Translations under genes and position numbers: made by a program
Assembly (NCBI RefSeq): GCF_016907475.1
Contig: NZ_JAFBCA010000001.1
Coordinates: 2,790,001-2,854,000, forward strand
DNA: 64,000 bases
Origin: Nocardioides cavernae
GTDB lineage: Bacteria > Actinomycetota > Actinomycetes > Propionibacteriales > Nocardioidaceae
Direction of reading: 5' to 3'
Shown: positions 19,955 through 28,630 of the stretch, in pieces
How the letters are laid out: every line of letters begins with the position of its first letter
Position numbering within the stretch: the first letter of the stretch is position 1
The notes under the pieces: model-generated
What the model was told of the DNA's origin: nothing
Databases searched by the model: none
What the model saw: the letters and a program-made list of their open reading frames with translations, nothing else

Positions 19955-20536
19955 TCAGCGCGAGGTGTTCGCCGTCCGCCCCTTGGCGACGCCGACGAAC
20001 GCCTGGGTGACGTCGTCGTCCCGGTCCACGAGCCAGACCAGTGCGATCGTGGTGGGCTCGAGGTCGGTGACGACGCGGGTCACGACGTCCTTGCGCTGGT
20101 GGAGCCGCGCGACCGACATGGGTACGACGACGACGCCGGTGCCGGCGGCGACCGTCTCGATCGCGTCCTGCTCGCTCATCGGCGGCCAGTCGAGCTGGTC
20201 GGCCGTGGGCGTCCAGCCGCTCGGGTGGGGGCGGACGAGCTGCTCGTCGTCGAGGTCCCCGGTCGTGACCTCCTCGTCGGCGGCGGCGAGCACGTGGTCG
20301 CGTGAGGCCACCGCCACCTGCAGCTCGTCGTAGAGACGGACGCAGTGCAGCCCGTCACGGTCGACGGGGAGGCGTACGAGCGCCATGTCGAGGCTCCCGT
20401 CGCGCACGCCGTCGAGCTGGTCGGCCTCCGTCACCGGCACGAGCACCAGAGGCTCGCGACGGCGGTCGCGCCAGTGGCGCGCCCACTTGTCGGGGGTCGC
20501 GCCGGTGACGAAGCCGATGCGCAGGGGGATGCTCAT
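19955..20536 (-). CDS. LysR-type effector-binding domain protein without HTH
   Basis: A 193-aa protein made only of a LysR-type substrate-binding fold: LRIGFVTGATPDKW at the start, then LVPVTEADQLDGVRDGSLDMALVRLP, the typical beta-alpha-beta that closes over the ligand, and IETVAAGTGVVVVPMSVARL in the second lobe. The first residues already form strand 1 of the binding domain, so the DNA-binding helix-turn-helix is missing rather than out of frame. Such stand-alone forms recur in actinobacteria. It may sense a ligand without binding DNA, or act with another protein. Confidence 0.75.
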   Translation of the reverse strand: MSIPLRIGFVTGATPDKWARHWRDRRREPLVLVPVTEADQLDGVRDGSLDMALVRLPVDRDGLHCVRLYDELQVAVASRDHVLAAADEEVTTGDLDDEQLVRPHPSGWTPTADQLDWPPMSEQDAIETVAAGTGVVVVPMSVARLHQRKDVVTRVVTDLEPTTIALVWLVDRDDDVTQAFVGVAKGRTANTSR

Positions 20537-20567
20537 GGGACCGAGCCTAGGCGGCGGGCCGACGCAC

Positions 20568-20609
20568 CGCGGGAGCCGCTCACCTCATCCGTGGTGAGCG
20601 GCTCCCGCG
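20568..20609 (-). terminator. 17-bp perfect hairpin downstream of the BCCT transporter
   Basis: Arms 20568-20584 and 20593-20609 are fully complementary with an eight-base loop. It lies 10 bases after the BCCT stop on the minus strand, before the LysR-like gene. No U-tract follows. A hairpin of this strength at this place is most simply an intrinsic terminator of the GC-rich type. Confidence 0.75.
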
Positions 20610-20619
20610 ACGGCGGACG

Positions 20620-22404
20620 TCAGCGTCGGGCGTGGTCCATCTCGAGCTCGTGGTGCATCTCGTCGTGGACCTCGTGCTCGTCCTCGACCTCGTCCTTGGC
20701 GGTGTCGAGCTCGCCCTTCTCGACGGAGAACACGAAGTCATCACCGTGCTCCGTCACGCCGGTGATGACCGCGGCCTCGACGGCCTCCATGGCGTACTTG
20801 CGTCGCACGACCAGCGGGTCCTGGGCGAGGTCCTTCACCAGGGCGACCGCCAGGCCGATCATGATGAGCACGAAGGGCAGCGCGGCGATGACGGTGATGG
20901 TCTGCAGGCCGCTGAGCGCGTCCGGGCCACCGACGAGCAGCATCACGGCGGCGACGGCACCGGTTGCCACGCCCCAGAAGATGACGGTCGGGCGGCTCGG
21001 GTGGATGGTGCCGCGCTCGGAGAGCGAGCCCATCACGATCGAGGCGGCGTCGGCGCCGGAGACGAAGAAGATGCCGACGAGGACCATCACGACGACGCTC
21101 GACACGGTGGCGAGCGGGTAGGCCTCGAGGGTGCTGAAGAGCTGGTTCTCGAGCCCGCCGGCGCCGGCGATGTCGGTGCCGTTCTGCTGCAGGTTGATCG
21201 CGGCGCCGCCGAAGATGCAGAACCACACGACGCTGATCAGGCTCGGAACGAGCAGCACGCCGGTGACGAACTGACGGATGGTGCGACCGCGGGAGATGCG
21301 CGCGATGAACATGCCGACGAAGGGCGTCCAGGACAGCCACCACGCCCAGTAGAAGACCGTCCAGGTCGAGAGCCAGGTGCTGACCTCGTCGCCCTCGGCG
21401 GCGGTGCGCGCGGCCATCATCGGGAGGTCGGCGACGTAGCTGCCGATCGAGGTGGGCACCAGGTTGAGGATGAAGACGGTGGGGCCGACGATGAAGACGA
21501 ACAGGGCGAGCCCCACGGCGAGCACCATGTTGATGTTGGACAGCCATTGGATGCCCTTCGCCACGCCGGAGACGGCGGACAGCACGAAGGCGGCGGTGAG
21601 CACGGCGATGATGCCGACGAGGACGCCGTTGCCGGTGTTGCCGAGACCGGCGACGATCTGCAGGCCGGACTCGATCTGCAGGGCGCCGAGGCCCAGCGAG
21701 GTGGCGGAGCCGAACAGGGTCGCGAAGATCGCGAACATGTCGATGGCCTTGCCGCCCAGCCCGTGGGCGTGGCGGCCGATGAGCGGCTCGAAGGCCGAGC
21801 TGATCAGCTGGAGGCGGCCCTTGCGGTAGACGCCGTACGCCACTGCGAGGCCGACGACGGCGTAGATCGCCCACGGGTGCAGGGTCCAGTGGAACATCGT
21901 GGTCGCCATGGCGTGCTGGGCGGCCTCGGTGTTGCCGGCAGCGCCGGTGCCGGGCGGCGGCGTGACGAAGTGGCTGATCGGCTCGCTGACGCCGTAGAAC
22001 ATGAGCCCGATGCCCATGCCGGCGCTGAACATCATGGCGACCCAGGAGATGGTCCGGAACTCGGGTTCCTCGTCGTCGCGACCGAGCGGGATGTTGCCGA
22101 ACTTGCCGAGCGCCAGCCAGATCACGAAGACGACGAACGCGCTCGAGGTGAGCACGAAGAGCCAGCCGGTGTTCTTCATCGTCCAGCCCAGGCCGCTGCC
22201 CGAGGCGTCGGCGAGGCTGTCGGTGCTGAGGAAGCCCCAGACTAGGAACGCGAGGCTGACGACCGCGGTCACGCCGAAGACGAGCTTGTCCAGGCCTGTC
22301 TCGCGAGGTTCGGTGGGCTCGATGGCCGCGTCCAGCGCGGGGTGTGGCTCGTCGATCAGGTCAGGTGTGGGCAGGTCTCGCGGGTGTTCGATTCCGGTGG
22401 CCAT
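20620..22404 (-). CDS. BCCT family transporter (glycine betaine/choline/carnitine)
   Basis: A 594-aa secondary transporter that takes up trimethylammonium compounds such as glycine betaine or choline with Na+ or H+. About twelve helices are visible. The family signature around residues 350-370 is intact (WAWWLSWTPFVGMFIARISR), with the aromatic box tryptophans. MMFSAGMGIGLMFYGVSEP matches the GMGIG stretch in the first core helices. The acidic and histidine-rich C-terminal tail of about 35 residues resembles the osmosensing tail of BetP-type carriers. ATG 22404 has no strong ribosome site. It is transcribed alone. Confidence 0.92.
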   Translation of the reverse strand: MATGIEHPRDLPTPDLIDEPHPALDAAIEPTEPRETGLDKLVFGVTAVVSLAFLVWGFLSTDSLADASGSGLGWTMKNTGWLFVLTSSAFVVFVIWLALGKFGNIPLGRDDEEPEFRTISWVAMMFSAGMGIGLMFYGVSEPISHFVTPPPGTGAAGNTEAAQHAMATTMFHWTLHPWAIYAVVGLAVAYGVYRKGRLQLISSAFEPLIGRHAHGLGGKAIDMFAIFATLFGSATSLGLGALQIESGLQIVAGLGNTGNGVLVGIIAVLTAAFVLSAVSGVAKGIQWLSNINMVLAVGLALFVFIVGPTVFILNLVPTSIGSYVADLPMMAARTAAEGDEVSTWLSTWTVFYWAWWLSWTPFVGMFIARISRGRTIRQFVTGVLLVPSLISVVWFCIFGGAAINLQQNGTDIAGAGGLENQLFSTLEAYPLATVSSVVVMVLVGIFFVSGADAASIVMGSLSERGTIHPSRPTVIFWGVATGAVAAVMLLVGGPDALSGLQTITVIAALPFVLIMIGLAVALVKDLAQDPLVVRRKYAMEAVEAAVITGVTEHGDDFVFSVEKGELDTAKDEVEDEHEVHDEMHHELEMDHARR

Positions 22405-22425
22405 CCGAGGACCAGACCAAACAAC

Positions 22426-22437
22426 CGCACCGGTGCG
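22426..22437. promoter_or_regulatory. 12-bp palindrome cgcaccggtgcg upstream of the BCCT gene
   Basis: A perfect 12-base palindrome lies 22 bases before the transporter start codon. It could be an operator or part of the promoter. Short GC palindromes arise by chance at this base composition, so support is modest. Confidence 0.3.
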
Positions 22438-22487
22438 CAAACCAGGAGTATGCGTGTGCGCTCAAACTGAGACGATGCCCACAGGGG

Positions 22488-23000
22488 TCACCCGCGCCCG
22501 GCAGCCAGGGCCCTGCCCCAGGCACGTGCCCGCTCGAGCTCCCCGTCGACGAGCGGGCCGGGGGCGTCCTCGACGTAGAAGGACTCGCTCGCGACCATCC
22601 GGCCGAGCCGGTGCCGTGAGACGAACCGGGCGGCCGAGCGGGCCGCCGAGCCGGGCAGCCGACGTACCTGCTCGGCTCGGGTGTCGAAGGTCGCGACGGA
22701 GCACGCCGGTCCGCCGGCCGGCAGGGTCGCCAGCCACTCGCGGATGCCCCGGTCCTCGTGCCCTGGCTCGGCCCCGCGGTCGTGGGCGTCGCGCCGGGTG
22801 GTGGGCCGGCTCATCGAGAAGGCGTGGGTGGGGCCGCCGAGGACGACGAGGTCGACGCCGTCGGGCAGCGGGGACGGTGCCGACCCGACGTCGACGACCT
22901 GCACCGGGCCTGCGTCGCTGTCGGACAGGCCGTCGGCGATCGCCTGGGCGACGGCGCGGGTGTTGCCCCAGTGGGACTCGTGGACGACCAGTGCGGTCAT
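22488..23000 (-). CDS. flavodoxin domain protein
   Basis: A 170-aa flavodoxin-like protein. The FMN phosphate loop is ESHWGNTRAVAQAIADGL (residues 8-25), close to the T/S-x-T-G-N-T consensus with the first positions altered. LVVLGGPTHAFSMSRP matches the second FMN-contacting loop, which in the family carries GxPTH/W. It probably carries electrons or acts as an FMN quinone reductase under stress. Its ATG overlaps the stop of the upstream membrane protein by four bases (ATGA), so both are expressed from the promoter that carries the box at 24386-24399. Confidence 0.85.
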   Translation of the reverse strand: MTALVVHESHWGNTRAVAQAIADGLSDSDAGPVQVVDVGSAPSPLPDGVDLVVLGGPTHAFSMSRPTTRRDAHDRGAEPGHEDRGIREWLATLPAGGPACSVATFDTRAEQVRRLPGSAARSAARFVSRHRLGRMVASESFYVEDAPGPLVDGELERARAWGRALAAGRG

Positions 23001-24331
23001 GGCGTGCTCCTCTCAGGAGGCGGATGCAGGGGGTGGAGGGGGACGGGTCTGAACGAGCGCAGCCACCGCGCGGTGAGCCAACCGCTCGCCGCGAGCAGCA
23101 GCAGGCTGGGCGCGGCATCCGGCCCGAGGTGCACGTCGGCGTCGGTCGCGAGGGCCAGGAGGGGGCCGGCCCACAGCGCGGTGAACAGCGTCAGGATCTT
23201 GAGCATCGCCACGGTCGCGAGGGCGCCGGCCACCGCTCGACCGCGCAGCAGCAGCACCCCCACAGCGGCGATCGCGGGCAGGACGACGGCGAGGTCGAGG
23301 ACGAACACCGGGTACGGCGTGCCGCCCACGCCCTCCGGGTCCGGCGTGCTGCCCCCGAGGGCGTACGGCACCAGCACCGAGAGCCACAGCCCGGCGAACA
23401 GGACGGCGGTGACGACGAGGACCCAGCCGGTCGTCCTGGTCAGCCCGGGAGACGCGGTGGTGACGGGTGGGCGCTCGTAGATGCCCAGGAGGCCGCCGAG
23501 CAGGGCGGCGCCGGACATGCTGACGATCAGGACGTAGACCAGGAAGCCCCGGTTCATCGGCACACCGGTGACGTAGATCAGGTAGCTGTAGAGCAGATAG
23601 GCCAGCAGCCCGAGCCGGGCGAGCCGGACCGAGGCGGACATGACGGGGCGGCGGACCAGGAGGACCAGCAGCGCGGCCACCACGATGCTGCAGGCGTCCT
23701 GGGCGCGCGCCGACACGACGGTCGCCTCCGGCAGCGAGCGGTACGGCGTCTCGGCGAGGAGGCCGTAGAGCGATGCGGCGACCACGGCGGTCGCGAGCAC
23801 GCAGGTCGACACGAGCGTGGCGGTGGTGCGCGTGACGGCGCCGTCGCGCAACGGCGGTGGCGGCGTCGCGGTGGTGGCAGGGGCAGGCGCCGGGGCCGCG
23901 ACCCCCAGCGCCGGCCAGTCCGCGCGCGCCGCCGGGACGAGCACGAGGAGCGCCGGGACGCTCCACAGCCAGAAGCCGAGGCCGAACGACATCAGCAGCA
24001 CGTGGAAGACGATCACGCCGGCCCAGCCGACCCGGGCACCTGTGCCGCCGTGCAGGAGGAGCAGTCCGAGCACGACCTCGCCGACAGCCAGCGCCAGCAG
24101 CCACGGGGCCGGGTGGGCCATCACGACGTCGCGCCAGGTGTCGGTCACGAACGGCCAGAAGGAGCCGTCGGCGAAGGTCCGGTAGGTCGCGGCGTCCGCG
24201 GCCACGATGCCCGCGTTGATGCCGCCCATGACCAGGTAGAAGCCGCCTACGAAGCGGCGTACGTCGGAGGCGCGCGTGCGCTGACGTGGCACGGCATCGA
24301 GGCTCGTGCGGGGCTCCAGCGTCGCGGTCAC
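22997..24331 (-). CDS. multi-pass membrane protein with DoxX-like N-terminal half
   Basis: About 444 aa with some ten or more hydrophobic helices. I chose GTG 24331 because a GGAGG lies seven bases before it; an in-frame ATG at 24361 has no ribosome site. The N-terminal four-helix part (FVGGFYLVMGGINAGIV onward to about residue 140) resembles DoxX-type membrane proteins linked to respiration or redox stress. A Pro/Ala-rich linker follows, then a second set of helices with no family I recognise. It is co-translated with the flavodoxin gene, which suggests a membrane redox role. Confidence 0.65.
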   Translation of the reverse strand: MTATLEPRTSLDAVPRQRTRASDVRRFVGGFYLVMGGINAGIVAADAATYRTFADGSFWPFVTDTWRDVVMAHPAPWLLALAVGEVVLGLLLLHGGTGARVGWAGVIVFHVLLMSFGLGFWLWSVPALLVLVPAARADWPALGVAAPAPAPATTATPPPPLRDGAVTRTTATLVSTCVLATAVVAASLYGLLAETPYRSLPEATVVSARAQDACSIVVAALLVLLVRRPVMSASVRLARLGLLAYLLYSYLIYVTGVPMNRGFLVYVLIVSMSGAALLGGLLGIYERPPVTTASPGLTRTTGWVLVVTAVLFAGLWLSVLVPYALGGSTPDPEGVGGTPYPVFVLDLAVVLPAIAAVGVLLLRGRAVAGALATVAMLKILTLFTALWAGPLLALATDADVHLGPDAAPSLLLLAASGWLTARWLRSFRPVPLHPLHPPPERSTP

Positions 24332-24385
24332 GGCGGTACCTCCGTCCTCCACCTCGAGCATCCGCCGAGGCTCCGGGGAGGGTCA

Positions 24386-24399
24386 GGGGCGAAGGTCGT
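24386..24399 (-). promoter_or_regulatory. DosR/DevR-like box upstream of the DoxX-like/flavodoxin pair
   Basis: On the minus strand the sequence reads ACGACCTTCGCCCC. It matches the form GGGACC-NNN-GGCYC, defined by the two better sites at 27155-27168 and 29277-29290, at 10 of 11 core positions or fewer depending on how the degenerate bases are counted. Its centre is about 61 bases before the chosen GTG, the same spacing as for the other two sites. Confidence 0.4.
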
Positions 24400-24412
24400 C
24401 GCCGGCGAGGAC

Positions 24413-26050
24413 CTAGGTCCCCGGCTTGCCGGCGTCGGCATAGGAGCGCACCACCGAGACGTTGAGCGGGAAGTCGACGGGCAGCTCGCGGAACAACAGC
24501 CGGCCGGCGGTGGACGCTGCCTCCGCCACCTCCGCAGCGACGGCGTCGGCGAGCCCGGCCGGGGCGTGCACGACCACCTCGTCGTGCAGGAAGAAGACGA
24601 GGTGCGGCCTCTCGTCGAGGGGACCCTCGCCGCCCAGGCGCCAGAGCCGGTTGCGCAGGTCGGCGATCCAGCACAGCGCCCACTCGGCGCCCGTGCCCTG
24701 CACCACGAAGTTGCGGGTGAAGCGACCGAAGGACCGACGCCGCCGGTCGAGGTCGTCGAGGTCGGTCGGGGGTGCGTCGGGGGACTCGTCCCAGGAGCCG
24801 CCGAGCGCCGGGCTGCCCCGCCCGAGCAGGGTGCGGACCACCTGCCCCCGCTCGCCCGCGCGCGCTGCCTCCTCGACGAGCCCGAACGCCTGGGGGTAGC
24901 GCCGGGTCAGCCCGGCGACCATCCGGCCGCTCTCGCCGCTCGTGGCGCCGTACATCGCGCCGAGCAGGCCGAGCTTGGCGTCCTGCCGGGTGGCGACGGC
25001 TCCGGCCTCGACCATCCCCTGGTAGAGGTCGGCGCCCCGCGCGGCCCGGGCCAGGGCGCGGTCGCCGCTCATTCCGGCCAGCACGCGCGGCTCGAGCTGC
25101 GCCACGTCGGCGACGACGAGGACCCAGCCCTCGTCGGCCACGGCCGCCGACCGCACCTGGACCGGGAACGACAGGGCGCCGCCGCCGTTGGACGACCACC
25201 GTCCCGTCGCCGACCCGGCGGGCTGGTAGACCGCGCGGAACCGGCCGTCGCGGACCCACTCGTCGATCCACGCCCAGCCGTTGGTCGAGAACAGGTGGGC
25301 GAGGGACTTGTAGCGCAGCAGCGGCTCGACGACCGGGTGGTCGACGGCGCGCAGGGTCGACGCCCGGATGTCGGTGACCTCGATGCCGGCGCGGCGCAGG
25401 GCGGCCAGCAGCTCGGGTCGGGAGTCCGGGTTGAGGCCGGGGGTGTCGAGGAGACGTCGTACGTCGTCGGCGCACTCCGCGAGCAGCCGCGGGCGGGCGC
25501 CGCGGGGCGGGCGGGGGCCGAGCCGCTCGGTCAGCAACGCCTCGTGGACGTCGACGCGCCACGGCACACCCGCGTGGGTCATCTCGGCGGCCGCGAGGGC
25601 CCCTGCCGACTCCGCCGCGACGAGGAGCCTGAGCCGGGTGGCCTCGAGGGAGGCGTCGATCGCCGCCAGCTGGCGCGCGTCCTCGACGTCGGCGCGCAGG
25701 TGGTCGAGCGCGTCGTGCCCGCTGAACAGGACGGGCTCCGTGACGGTCGCCGGCCGCAGCCGGTCCCACAGCTCGGCCTCGTCGCCGCCCAGCAGCGACG
25801 GGTCGACGGCGGGTGCCCGGGCCAGGAGGCGCCTGGACAGCCGGAGGTCGTGGCACCGGGCCACCCGCACCCCGGCCGCCAGCAGCGGGGGATACCACCG
25901 TGCGGTGTCGTCCCAGACCCACCGCGGGTCGTCGGGCTCGCGCTCGCCCACGTAGCCCGGCAGGTCGGCGAGCGCCACCTCGTGGGTCGTGCCGTCCTCC
26001 GAGACCTGCACGCGCTCACCCGGCAGCCGGGACAGGCGGACGCGGGTCAT
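24413..26050 (-). CDS. small family-A DNA polymerase (bifunctional exonuclease/polymerase type)
   Basis: A 545-aa protein with a C-terminal DNA polymerase I fold. Palm motif A is DVAQLEPRVLAG (about 313-325), finger motif B is AKLGLLGAMYGATSG (about 355-370) with the conserved K and YG, and motif C is HDEVVVHAP (about 485-493), so all catalytic carboxylates are present. The N-terminal half occupies the 3'-5' exonuclease position, but I do not see clear D-x-E exonuclease motifs. There is no 5'-nuclease domain. It is not the replicative PolI. Start ATG 26050 has GGAGG eight bases ahead. Its place in a stress block suggests a repair role. Confidence 0.85.
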   Translation of the reverse strand: MTRVRLSRLPGERVQVSEDGTTHEVALADLPGYVGEREPDDPRWVWDDTARWYPPLLAAGVRVARCHDLRLSRRLLARAPAVDPSLLGGDEAELWDRLRPATVTEPVLFSGHDALDHLRADVEDARQLAAIDASLEATRLRLLVAAESAGALAAAEMTHAGVPWRVDVHEALLTERLGPRPPRGARPRLLAECADDVRRLLDTPGLNPDSRPELLAALRRAGIEVTDIRASTLRAVDHPVVEPLLRYKSLAHLFSTNGWAWIDEWVRDGRFRAVYQPAGSATGRWSSNGGGALSFPVQVRSAAVADEGWVLVVADVAQLEPRVLAGMSGDRALARAARGADLYQGMVEAGAVATRQDAKLGLLGAMYGATSGESGRMVAGLTRRYPQAFGLVEEAARAGERGQVVRTLLGRGSPALGGSWDESPDAPPTDLDDLDRRRRSFGRFTRNFVVQGTGAEWALCWIADLRNRLWRLGGEGPLDERPHLVFFLHDEVVVHAPAGLADAVAAEVAEAASTAGRLLFRELPVDFPLNVSVVRSYADAGKPGT

Positions 26051-26113
26051 GGGGACAGCCTCCACGACGGCACCGACGTCGCCGTTGCCGGCCGCCGACA
26101 CCGCCGGTCGGGG

Positions 26114-27091
26114 TCAGTCCAGCTCGAGCACCTCGGACACCGGCCGTCGCGGGGTGCGGGCCGGCGGGGGCCGTCCGGTGGACCGCCAGCCGACGCGGAC
26201 CAGCAGGAGCGGGTGGGCCAGGCTGCCGAGGACCTCGGTCTGGAAGGCGGCCCGGGTCTCGGGCACCTCGATCACCTGGCTCAGCGGCACCAGCGCGAGT
26301 CCGGCCGTCGTGGCGGCCAGCCACATGGCGCCCAGCCCCTCGCCCGCGCGCAGCCAGGCAGCCGGATCGTCGTCCGTGTCGAAGAAGACGAGGAGCCCGT
26401 CGGAGGTCTCCAGGTCCGTGGCTGTCCGGTCCTCCCACGCGCCCTCGAACCGGTGCGGGTGGCCGCCGGCGAGGTCCGGCCCGCCGGGCAGGGCGTCGGG
26501 CGGCAGACCGTCGTCCCCGCCCCGGTGCCCCCAGGCCTCCTGCTCCGCACGCGCCACAGGGTCCGCCCACTGCAGCTGGTGGGCTCGCCGGACGAGTCGC
26601 TCGGCGATGAAGCGTTCCGACTCGTCGGTCAGGGCGACCGCCCGCGCGCCCCAGTGGTTGGCGATCCGCGCGAGGTGGGACTGCCGCTCCTCCGGCACCG
26701 GCCAGGCCGTGAAGCGACGCCTGTCGGTGCAGCGCCGGTCCAGGGCCGCGAGCGTCTCGTCGGCCGTGGCGGGCGGAGGACCGGGGGACAGGTCGAGGAA
26801 GGCCAAGAGGTCGGGGCGGTCCGGGTCGGGGTGGCGTGCCACGCGGGTCTGCCACCCGAGCGCTCCCGCGGCGACCTGGGCGTGGTGCAGGGCCGCACCA
26901 CAGCTGAGGGTGAGGTTGCGCGCGTCGGGATCGGTGTGAGGCAGGCGGCGAGCGGTGTCGGCGTACAGCGCGAGGGTGCGCGAGCCACCCCGCCAACGCC
27001 ACGGCTGGGTGTTGTGCACGCTGGGTGCGCGCGCCGCGATCTCCACGATCCGGTGCAGCGTCTCCACGGGGACGAGGCGGGTGCTGGTCAT
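26114..27091 (-). CDS. Acg-type nitroreductase family protein
   Basis: A 325-aa protein with the ARAPSVHNTQPWRW motif at 20-33 that marks the nitroreductase-like Acg group. Acg (Rv2032) and Rv3131 of Mycobacterium tuberculosis belong here and are members of the DosR hypoxia regulon. Members bind FMN poorly or sequester it, and enzymatic activity is often lacking. The C-terminal AGEGLGAMWLAATTAGLAL segment is the usual helix over the flavin. ATG 27091 is preceded by AAGGAG. It is divergent from the beta-CASP gene, and a DosR-like box lies between them. Confidence 0.87.
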   Translation of the reverse strand: MTSTRLVPVETLHRIVEIAARAPSVHNTQPWRWRGGSRTLALYADTARRLPHTDPDARNLTLSCGAALHHAQVAAGALGWQTRVARHPDPDRPDLLAFLDLSPGPPPATADETLAALDRRCTDRRRFTAWPVPEERQSHLARIANHWGARAVALTDESERFIAERLVRRAHQLQWADPVARAEQEAWGHRGGDDGLPPDALPGGPDLAGGHPHRFEGAWEDRTATDLETSDGLLVFFDTDDDPAAWLRAGEGLGAMWLAATTAGLALVPLSQVIEVPETRAAFQTEVLGSLAHPLLLVRVGWRSTGRPPPARTPRRPVSEVLELD

Positions 27092-27154
27092 GGCCGGCTC
27101 CTTGGCAGGTGTGGGTCCTGCTCCGAGCGTGCGCGCTCGCGGGGCGGGTCGGCA

Positions 27155-27168
27155 GAGCCGTTGGTCCC
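27155..27168. promoter_or_regulatory. DosR/DevR-like box between nitroreductase and beta-CASP genes
   Basis: Minus-strand sequence GGGACCAACGGCTC. Its centre lies about 64 bases before the beta-CASP ATG and about 70 before the nitroreductase ATG, so one site could serve both divergent genes. A -10-like TAGCGT at 27214-27219 fits the beta-CASP direction. Confidence 0.5.
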
Positions 27169-27225
27169 GGGCGGCCGGGTCGTCGGGCTCTGCCGGCCCG
27201 GCGCGGCGGCTCCTAGCGTCGTTGC

Positions 27226-28629
27226 ATGAGGACATCGCGCGACCCCACCTCCATCGCTGCGCTCACCTTTCTGGGCGCCGTCGACACGGTCACGGGCAGC
27301 CGCTTCCTCGTCGAGAACGGCGGCGTCCGCGTGCTCGTCGACGCCGGGCTGTACCAGGGCCTGGCGGTCCACCGGAGCCGCAACTGGGACCCCTTCCCCG
27401 TCGACCCGGCGGGCATCGACCACGTCGTGCTCACCCACGCCCACCTCGACCACACCGGCTACCTGCCGCGGCTGGTCAAGGACGGTTTCGGGGGCCGCGT
27501 GACGTGCACCGCCGAGACAGCCGACCTGGCGGCCATCGTCCTGCGGGACAGTGCCCACCTGCAGCAGGAGGACGCCCGTTACGCCAACTACGCCGGCTTC
27601 TCCCGGCACCGCCCCGCACTTCCGTTGTACGACGACAGCGATGTCGAGCAGGCCCTGAAGCTGATCGATCCGGTGGACCTCGAGCACCCCCTGAGGCTGG
27701 GCCCGGACGTCACCCTCACGCTGCGATCGGCGGGACACATCCTCGGCTCCGCCACCGCCGCGCTGCGCCTGGGGGAGCACCGGGTGGCCTTCAGCGGTGA
27801 CCTCGGTCGTGCGCACCACCCGCTCCTGCGCCCCCCGGCCGACCCGCCCGAGGCGGACACGATCGTGGTCGAGTCGACGTACGGCGACCGGCAGCACCCA
27901 CCCCCGGACCCGCAGCTGCTGGCCGACGCGGTCAGCCGCACCGTGGCCCGGGGCGGGAGCGTGCTGGTCCCGGCGTTCGCCGTCGACCGCACCGAGCTGG
28001 TGCTCCTGGAGCTGCGGCGGCTGATGGAGCGCGGCGACATCCCGGACGTCCCGGTCTTCGTCGACAGCCCGATGGCCCTCGCCGCGCTGGACTGCTACCG
28101 ACGGGCGGCGTCGCGCGGCGGGCCTCAGCTCCGCCCCGAGGCGCGCGGGCTCCTCGCCGACCTCGACGGACCGGACGTGCACGCCGTCCACGACGTCGAG
28201 GGGTCGATGCGGCTCAACCGGCCGCGCACCCCCAGCATCGTCATCTCCGCGTCGGGGATGGCCTCGGGCGGTCGGGTCGTGCACCACCTCGCCCACCAGC
28301 TGCCCGACCGGCGCAACTGCGTCGTGCTCACCGGCTACCAGGCCGAGGGCACGCGCGGTCGCCGGCTCGCCGACGGTGCGCGCCAGGTGAAGATCCACGG
28401 TCACTACGTGCCGGTGCGGGCGGAGGTCGTCACGCTCACCGACTTCTCGGTCCACGCTGACGCCCACGAGACGGTCGACTGGCTCAGCCGGGCACCGGTC
28501 CCTCCGCGCACCGTCTACGTCGTGCACGGCGAGCCGCACTCCGCGAACGCTCTGGCCCGGCGCGTCTCGGAAGAGCTGGGCTGGACGGCCGTGGTGCCGC
28601 GGTACGGCGAACGGGTGCTGGTGGACTGA
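27226..28629 (+). CDS. metallo-beta-lactamase fold, beta-CASP family RNase-like protein
   Basis: A 467-aa metal-dependent hydrolase. The metal site motif is HAHLDH at 71-76, with later ligands in SAGHILGS and FSGDLGR. The beta-CASP insert and motifs follow: VVESTYGDR, the PAFAVDRTE helix, SASGMASGGRVVHHL, and the final VHGE. This is the CPSF73/YSH1-like group, which includes RNA endonucleases. An RNA target is likely but unproven. In other actinobacteria similar genes sit beside universal stress proteins. It is the first gene of a run with the YjdF-like and stress-protein genes. Confidence 0.87.
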   Translation: MRTSRDPTSIAALTFLGAVDTVTGSRFLVENGGVRVLVDAGLYQGLAVHRSRNWDPFPVDPAGIDHVVLTHAHLDHTGYLPRLVKDGFGGRVTCTAETADLAAIVLRDSAHLQQEDARYANYAGFSRHRPALPLYDDSDVEQALKLIDPVDLEHPLRLGPDVTLTLRSAGHILGSATAALRLGEHRVAFSGDLGRAHHPLLRPPADPPEADTIVVESTYGDRQHPPPDPQLLADAVSRTVARGGSVLVPAFAVDRTELVLLELRRLMERGDIPDVPVFVDSPMALAALDCYRRAASRGGPQLRPEARGLLADLDGPDVHAVHDVEGSMRLNRPRTPSIVISASGMASGGRVVHHLAHQLPDRRNCVVLTGYQAEGTRGRRLADGARQVKIHGHYVPVRAEVVTLTDFSVHADAHETVDWLSRAPVPPRTVYVVHGEPHSANALARRVSEELGWTAVVPRYGERVLVD

Positions 28630-28630
28630 G

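Noticed and set aside
22001..27229. A very long plus-strand open frame of over 1700 codons
   Set aside because: It runs antisense through the BCCT, flavodoxin, membrane, polymerase and nitroreductase genes. It is Arg/Gly/Ala-rich without motifs, as expected from the GC-rich opposite strand.
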